DNA from: Candidatus Uhrbacteria bacterium
GTDB lineage: Bacteria > Patescibacteriota > Patescibacteriia > UBA9934 > GWF2-40-263
DNA length: 9,233 bases
Reading direction: 5' to 3'
Assembly: GCA_018700535.1 (NCBI GenBank)
Contig: JABITQ010000071.1
Location: forward strand, 1-9,233
In this document: positions 6,218 through 9,233 of the stretch, piece after piece
How positions within the stretch are numbered: position 1 is the stretch's first letter
How the letters are laid out: the number at the start of each line of letters is the position of its first letter
Position numbers and translations under genes: made by a program
The notes under the pieces: model-generated
What the model was told of the DNA's origin: nothing
The model's database searches: none
The model's input: the letters and a program-made list of their open reading frames with translations, nothing else

Positions 6218-6580
6218 TCAAAAAAGACCCTCTGGTGAGAAGGTCCATAAAATAAGGCCTACTTGGAGCATGATCATAAGTGCGACGAAGAATTGAAACG
6301 AGCCTTTTTGGGTTTTGTGGCGAAAGCTGTACATCCCCGCGAGCATACCGACAGATCCGCCAAAGAATGTCATCGCGTAAAACATCCGCTCGGGGATACG
6401 CCCACCACGTGAGCTTGATTGAATTTTATCAAACCCCATCAGCAGGAATGTGGCGATGTTTGTTGCGATCAAAACGTTGATCACGAGATCGAGATTGAAA
6501 AATCTCATGCTCGCGAACGTTGAAGTGATTACAAGAACAATCCAAATAAATGCTGCGCGTTTGTCGTAAGGTGAAAGCAT
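6218..6580 (-). CDS. DUF1294 family small membrane protein
   Basis: A 120-aa membrane protein with hydrophobic segments at about residues 8-24, 30-49, 67-84 and 97-113. It shows the DUF1294 pattern clearly: a membrane segment ending in GFDK (49-52), then RIPE (61-64), FFGGSVGMLAGM (72-83) and FRHKTQKGSF (86-95). The biochemical role of this family is not known. The frame is open upstream to 6685, but that would overlap the preceding gene. The ATG at 6580 lies 13 bases after that gene's stop and gives a family-length protein. No strong Shine-Dalgarno is seen, so coupling or readthrough from the upstream kinase-like gene is likely. The last codons form the terminator hairpin at 6226-6245. Confidence 0.87.
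   Translation of the reverse strand: MLSPYDKRAAFIWIVLVITSTFASMRFFNLDLVINVLIATNIATFLLMGFDKIQSSSRGGRIPERMFYAMTFFGGSVGMLAGMYSFRHKTQKGSFQFFVALMIMLQVGLILWTFSPEGLF
6220..6245 (-). terminator. Intrinsic terminator embedded in the end of the DUF1294 gene
   Basis: On the minus strand GACCTTCT (6245-6238) pairs with AGAGGGTC (6233-6226) across the four-base loop CACC, with one G-U pair. Six T residues follow (6225-6220). The stem encodes part of the C terminus and the T run contains the final Phe codon and the start of the TGA stop, so the signal and the coding end are the same bases. Confidence 0.65.
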
Positions 6581-6593
6581 AGTGAAATCAAAT

Positions 6594-7805
6594 TTAATCC
6601 AATGCCGTTTGCTGATCGTCCACTTCTTCTTTCGCTCTTTGCTCCGCGCGACGTTGTTTGATCTCATCACTGTAGTGATAACCAATGTTCACAAACACAG
6701 AGTAGCTCATGTCTTCCATTGAGACACGTTTGTCATCTTGATTCACAAAAGGGTCAAGACGTTCGCTCATCCCAAGCTCCATTGCCACCCCGTTCACGAG
6801 TCGCGCATAGCTAAGCGCATTCATCATCTCGTTCGTCTCCCTGCGCTCAAGCTTGTCATTGCCCCCTAGTTTTGAAATTGTCTCTCGTGCCTTACGCCAA
6901 GGACTGCTTGCGTACACATCGATCAACACGTATTTCCATTTGTCCTCAGCATCTTTATAAAATTGAACATTGTGCCCACCAATCAAATCGAGCATCTCGC
7001 CGGACTCGTTTGTAAACTCAATGCATCTACGCACAAAGTCCTTCATCGTCGTTTTTAATCCTTCATCTTTCTCAGACTGCTCCAGAAGTGAAACTGTTGC
7101 GCCATGAAGCGCACCTCTAAACATCTCTGGGTGAAACTTGCTCCCTTCATCCAAGATCATGCCATTAATTACTTTGTAATCAGCAAGATTAACCCCTGTC
7201 ATTTCAATGTATCCCGTTCCAAAAGATTCAGATCCTTCACCCATCATCTCTGGCGAAATCTCTTCTTGATAACGAACGATCGCTTTTACCTCTGTCGTCT
7301 TTGTGGGTGCCAGGTCGCCAATCCCCACATCAGCAAGAAGCTCTTCTCCAACCTCTGGACTAAGTGGGATATCTCCAATCATTGCACGCGCCGCAAGACG
7401 CGAATCTTTTGGAAAGTGCTTTCTGACTGCGCGCAAAAACATCCTCTCCTCATTAAGAGCTCCCTCAAGTTTTGTCTCCGGATCTTCCCAGTCTTCATCT
7501 TTTGCATTTCGCATCCGTGCCTGCACATCTTCGGGTGCCTTTGTTGGTGCACCCTCACGAAACCTCTCAACAGCAAGACGCGTAAGCGCCTCAACCATTC
7601 CACGCCGACTCACTTTTACAACCATGTTGCGTCCTTCAGCCTTTGCACTCTCTCTCTTTTTCAAAATACGATACACAACATGCTCCCCTCCAGACCCCAC
7701 ATATTCAAACTTAGATTTCTTCAACGTTTCATGACCCTGAAGAGAATCCAAACTTTTTTTAGCGAGCTCGGGAATCCGCTCAGATGATGGTCGACGTTCT
7801 GACAT
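6594..7805 (-). CDS. Putative kinase-fold-like protein of unknown substrate
   Basis: A 403-aa soluble protein that I do not recognise as a named family. Its motif order resembles a protein-kinase or aminoglycoside-phosphotransferase fold. There is a Gly-rich loop, YVGSGGEHVVYRI (35-47), then VVKVS with Lys64 as the candidate ATP-binding lysine. An acidic helix follows, with Glu119/Glu120 as the candidate partner. LDLIGGHNVQFY (272-283) is in the place of the catalytic loop (Asp273, Asn279) and YVLIDVY (292-298) in the place of the DFG Asp (Asp296). The Asp-Asn spacing is six rather than the usual five, so it could be divergent or inactive. The C-terminal tail (about 380-403) is charged and probably helical. 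I chose the ATG at 7805; an in-frame TTG at 7814 overlaps the -10 box and cannot be on the mRNA. It is likely co-transcribed with the DUF1294 gene 13 bases downstream. Confidence 0.6.
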   Translation of the reverse strand: MSERRPSSERIPELAKKSLDSLQGHETLKKSKFEYVGSGGEHVVYRILKKRESAKAEGRNMVVKVSRRGMVEALTRLAVERFREGAPTKAPEDVQARMRNAKDEDWEDPETKLEGALNEERMFLRAVRKHFPKDSRLAARAMIGDIPLSPEVGEELLADVGIGDLAPTKTTEVKAIVRYQEEISPEMMGEGSESFGTGYIEMTGVNLADYKVINGMILDEGSKFHPEMFRGALHGATVSLLEQSEKDEGLKTTMKDFVRRCIEFTNESGEMLDLIGGHNVQFYKDAEDKWKYVLIDVYASSPWRKARETISKLGGNDKLERRETNEMMNALSYARLVNGVAMELGMSERLDPFVNQDDKRVSMEDMSYSVFVNIGYHYSDEIKQRRAEQRAKEEVDDQQTALD

Positions 7806-7814
7806 AATAGACAA

Positions 7815-7842
7815 ATTATATCATACAAAAAACTCTATCCAA
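7815..7842 (-). promoter_or_regulatory. Promoter of the kinase-like gene (extended -10, leaderless layout)
   Basis: On the minus strand TGATATAAT (7823-7815) is a consensus extended -10. A weak -35, TTGGAT (7842-7837), lies 16 bases upstream and inside the terminator hairpin of the gene before. The -10 ends nine bases before the ATG at 7805, so the transcript should begin within a few bases of the start codon and have no room for a ribosome binding site. Confidence 0.65.
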
Positions 7843-7855
7843 TTTAGGAAAGAGT
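7827..7855 (-). terminator. Intrinsic terminator of the Maf-family gene
   Basis: On the minus strand ACTCTTTCC (7855-7847) pairs with GGATAGAGT (7840-7832) across a six-base loop, with one internal mismatch. A T run follows (complement of A residues 7827-7832). It lies 15 bases after the maf stop and overlaps the -35 region of the next gene. Confidence 0.75.
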
Positions 7856-7870
7856 CTCTTCCTTTTAAAT

Positions 7871-8434
7871 TTAGCTCACTTCCTTAATCATCTTCAACGT
7901 CTTCTCTTTTGGTAGCCCCAACAAGCTCTCCCACTCCCCTTCAAAATGTATAAAGGGTTTAAACAACTCGTGCTCAGCACAAAGCCCTCCTGCATACCAA
8001 AGTGCCTGACCAGACTCTACAAACTTTGAAAAGTTCTCTTCAGGGATTGAATCGAATGTGACATACACTTCATCGATTGCTGACACGCGCTTCCCTGTCT
8101 TTGTGTTCACGACAACTGTCCCCGATGTCGCAATCTGTGACACATACTCGAACGACCGAATAAACGCATACGCCTCCTCGTTCGATACAGGCTTCTCACG
8201 CACAACTCCACCAGCCACCATCACTTGGTCAGACGTAATCACAATCGCATCCCCTTCCACATGCCGCAGCACCTCCTCCATTTTCGCCTGCGCAATCTTT
8301 AACGGCAACTCACGCACAACATCGCACCGTATCGCCTTCTCATCAATATCTGCCGTAATCACTTCAAACTCAAACCCCATCTTTTCAAGAAGTGCCTTTC
8401 GACTACGTGATGCTGATCCTAAGATTACGTTCAT
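7871..8434 (-). CDS. maf: Maf-family nucleotide pyrophosphatase, unusual subtype
   Basis: A 187-aa Maf/HAM1-like protein. The family hydrolyses non-canonical or modified nucleoside triphosphates to monophosphates, as house-cleaning enzymes. Visible motifs in order are ILGSASRSRK (4-13, the phosphate-binding start), DIDEKAIR (29-36), AQAK (48-51), VITSDQV (65-71, in place of the usual AADT-V), REKP (79-82, the invariant KP), an AGG-L-EH block (148-155) and LLGLPKE (171-177). The SDQV and REKP forms and the C-terminal block recall, from memory, the Maf-like proteins annotated in plants rather than the usual bacterial YhdE/YceF type. Substrate cannot be assigned from this. The ATG at 8434 is chosen because an in-frame TTG at 8440 overlaps the -10 box. 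The length is normal. Confidence 0.9.
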   Translation of the reverse strand: MNVILGSASRSRKALLEKMGFEFEVITADIDEKAIRCDVVRELPLKIAQAKMEEVLRHVEGDAIVITSDQVMVAGGVVREKPVSNEEAYAFIRSFEYVSQIATSGTVVVNTKTGKRVSAIDEVYVTFDSIPEENFSKFVESGQALWYAGGLCAEHELFKPFIHFEGEWESLLGLPKEKTLKMIKEVS

Positions 8435-8439
8435 AGACA

Positions 8440-8468
8440 ATTATAAAATATATGCTAAGCTTCAAATA
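8440..8468 (-). promoter_or_regulatory. Promoter of the Maf-family gene (leaderless layout)
   Basis: On the minus strand a consensus TATAAT (8445-8440) ends five bases before the ATG at 8434, so transcription should start at or beside the A of the start codon. The stretch TATAAT-TGTCT-ATG closely matches the kinase-like gene (TATAAT-TTGTCTATT-ATG). The -35 region is poor; TATTTG (8468-8463) at 17 bases is the best placed. Confidence 0.6.
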
Positions 8469-8494
8469 CATGCAGGTCAATTAGCCGATTATCT

Positions 8495-8745
8495 GCGCGC
8501 CGCAAGGCAACTGTAGGCTCCGTCATTGCGGTGAGCGCTGGTTTGTCTCTCATTCTGAGAAATCGATCTAGTGTCTTGTCCACACACCACCGACTTTGTT
8601 GACGGCATTACTATCGTGAATTAGAGGTTCACGAACGGCTCCGGGAAGCACGACCGGATGCGCTCACCTCAAACGTGAGCTCAGATTCCGCCAATGCAGT
8701 TTGTTCAGTATCGAAAGGTACTTAGCAAACTGCATGGCGGTTTTT
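8495..8745 (+). ncRNA. Candidate structured non-coding RNA
   Basis: The region 8435-8752 (318 nt) has no convincing protein gene but holds dense complementarity read on the plus strand. A 9-bp long-range stem pairs GGTGAGCGC (8530-8538) with GCGCTCACC (8660-8668). Inside it are TCTCA/TGAGA around 8547-8559, CGTGAA/TTCACG around 8615-8633 and TCCGG/CCGGA (8640-8644 with 8654-8658). Two alternatives compete with the long stem: CCGCAA (8500-8505) with TTGCGG (8526-8531), and GCTCAC (8662-8667) with GTGAGC (8675-8680). The region ends in a strong plus-strand terminator that no protein gene explains. I saw no SRP RNA, RNase P RNA, tmRNA or tRNA signature. The 5' end and promoter are not resolved. 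Confidence 0.45.
8688..8745 (+). terminator. Strong plus-strand intrinsic terminator without an upstream protein gene
   Basis: Bases 8688-8703 pair with 8726-8740 in a 15-bp stem with one bulged A (8693), and the 22-nt loop can form a further 4-bp stem (8707-8710 with 8719-8722). TTTTT follows at 8741-8745. On the minus strand the hairpin is followed by AATCTGAG, not a T run, so it points to a plus-strand transcript, although it also lies seven bases past the stop of the convergent gene. Confidence 0.85.
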
Positions 8746-8752
8746 CTCTTTC

Positions 8753-9199
8753 CTAAACAACCCTCTGTCGATCACGAAAATTTTTGCGACTAATCAACTC
8801 GATACGGTCCGGTGTCAGCTTGTACCAGACGTGATCATCTAAAACGAGACGAACAAGCGGTGCCAACAACGTCAGCTTCTTTTTTTTCTTCATCCACTGC
8901 ACCAACAACTCTTTCGATGGATTCTCTACCCGCTCCGCAACCCCAGACAACTGCAACCCTTCATCTGTGTCACTCGGATCCTGTGAGACGGTGATTGTGC
9001 CAGCGACGTGTGATTCAAACGTCTCAATCGCAACAGAGTGTCGACGCGTCGTCCTCGACATCCAATAAATATTCAGGTCTTCGTCGAACACATAGATCAC
9101 ATCCGCCACCCAGGGGCCGTCTGCGTCCACAACCCCAAGACTCATGAGATATCCGCGCTCGAGTGTCTGTTTGGTGACTTCAATAAAGTTTGGTTTCAT
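8753..9199 (-). CDS. Pyridoxamine 5'-phosphate oxidase-like FMN-binding split-barrel protein
   Basis: A 148-aa protein with the layout of the PNPOx-like split-barrel family, which binds FMN or related flavins and includes oxidases, reductases and proteins of unknown role. Residues 18-25 (LMSLGVVD) and 31-37 (VADVIYV) are the first strands. IYWMSRTTRRHSVAIE (44-59) is the flavin-phosphate-binding region typical of the family. HVAGTITV (64-71), LQLSGVAERV (82-91) and a C-terminal WYKLTPDRIELI (125-136) complete the barrel. A basic run, KKKKK (104-108), is notable. Substrate is unknown, and true PNPOx activity in vitamin B6 synthesis is not implied. The ATG at 9199 is preferred because the conserved fold starts soon after; an in-frame GTG at 9217 would add six residues. 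No clear promoter is seen in the few bases left upstream. Confidence 0.82.
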   Translation of the reverse strand: MKPNFIEVTKQTLERGYLMSLGVVDADGPWVADVIYVFDEDLNIYWMSRTTRRHSVAIETFESHVAGTITVSQDPSDTDEGLQLSGVAERVENPSKELLVQWMKKKKKLTLLAPLVRLVLDDHVWYKLTPDRIELISRKNFRDRQRVV

Positions 9200-9233
9200 A
9201 TAGGGTCCGATCGTCACTTATTTGATACAGCTC

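Noticed and set aside
6581..6685. N-terminal extension of the DUF1294 protein
   Set aside because: It overlaps the end of the kinase-like gene and adds charged residues absent from the family.
7104..7787. Long plus-strand open frame of 227 codons
   Set aside because: It is antisense to the kinase-like gene, its translation is rich in Cys, His, Phe and Ser with no domain pattern, and there is no ribosome binding site. It is a shadow frame.
8531..8602. Small plus-strand frame starting at GTG (23 codons)
   Set aside because: No ribosome binding site, no recognisable content, and its start lies inside the long-range RNA stem.
8634..8660. Resemblance to the SRP RNA apical loop (GGCTCCGGGAAGCA)
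   Set aside because: The conserved SRP RNA core, GGAAG followed by GCAGCC in the correct hairpin, is not present.

Overview
The window looks like a chromosomal segment of a bacterium with the standard genetic code, since UGA is used as a stop. My best guess is the Candidate Phyla Radiation (Patescibacteria). The reasons are small single-copy genes with short spacers, a secD-secF pair whose SecD carries an inserted parvulin domain, a REP-type tyrosine transposase with its own palindromes, and several orphan proteins. This placement is an inference from gene content, not from a marker gene.

Layout. (1) Bases 1-2315, plus strand: two tandem, diverged lipoprotein genes of 353 and 356 aa. They share an almost identical translation leader and an identical 47-nt terminator, so the constant flanks are better conserved than the coding parts. 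(2) Bases 2328-5311, minus strand: secD then secF, one base apart, ending in a strong hairpin terminator that separates them from the convergent lipoprotein genes. (3) Bases 5378-6142: a REP-associated (Y1/HUH) transposase gene flanked by two copies of a perfect 34-bp palindrome. One copy is extended to 50 bp, and the other supplies the last codons and the stop of the transposase. (4) Bases 6218-7805, minus strand: a two-gene unit encoding an atypical kinase-fold-like protein and a DUF1294 membrane protein. (5) Bases 7871-8434, minus strand: a Maf-family nucleotide pyrophosphatase of an unusual subtype. (6) Bases 8435-8752: a 318-nt region with no convincing protein gene. It is rich in mutually exclusive stems and ends in a strong plus-strand terminator, so a structured non-coding RNA is likely. 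(7) Bases 8753-9199, minus strand: an FMN-binding split-barrel (PNPOx-like) protein, convergent with the candidate RNA.

The genes appear to use two expression styles. The lipoprotein genes have textbook Shine-Dalgarno sites (AAGGAG, 6 nt from ATG). The maf and kinase-like genes have a consensus TATAAT so close to their ATG codons (5 and 9 nt) that their mRNAs should be leaderless or nearly so. SecD and SecF form the accessory complex that drives late steps of Sec export, and the lipoproteins would be Sec clients, but no direct functional link between these loci is shown. The most interesting points are the lipoprotein cassettes with constant flanks, the orphan structured RNA locus, the palindrome-bounded transposase and the SecD-parvulin fusion.
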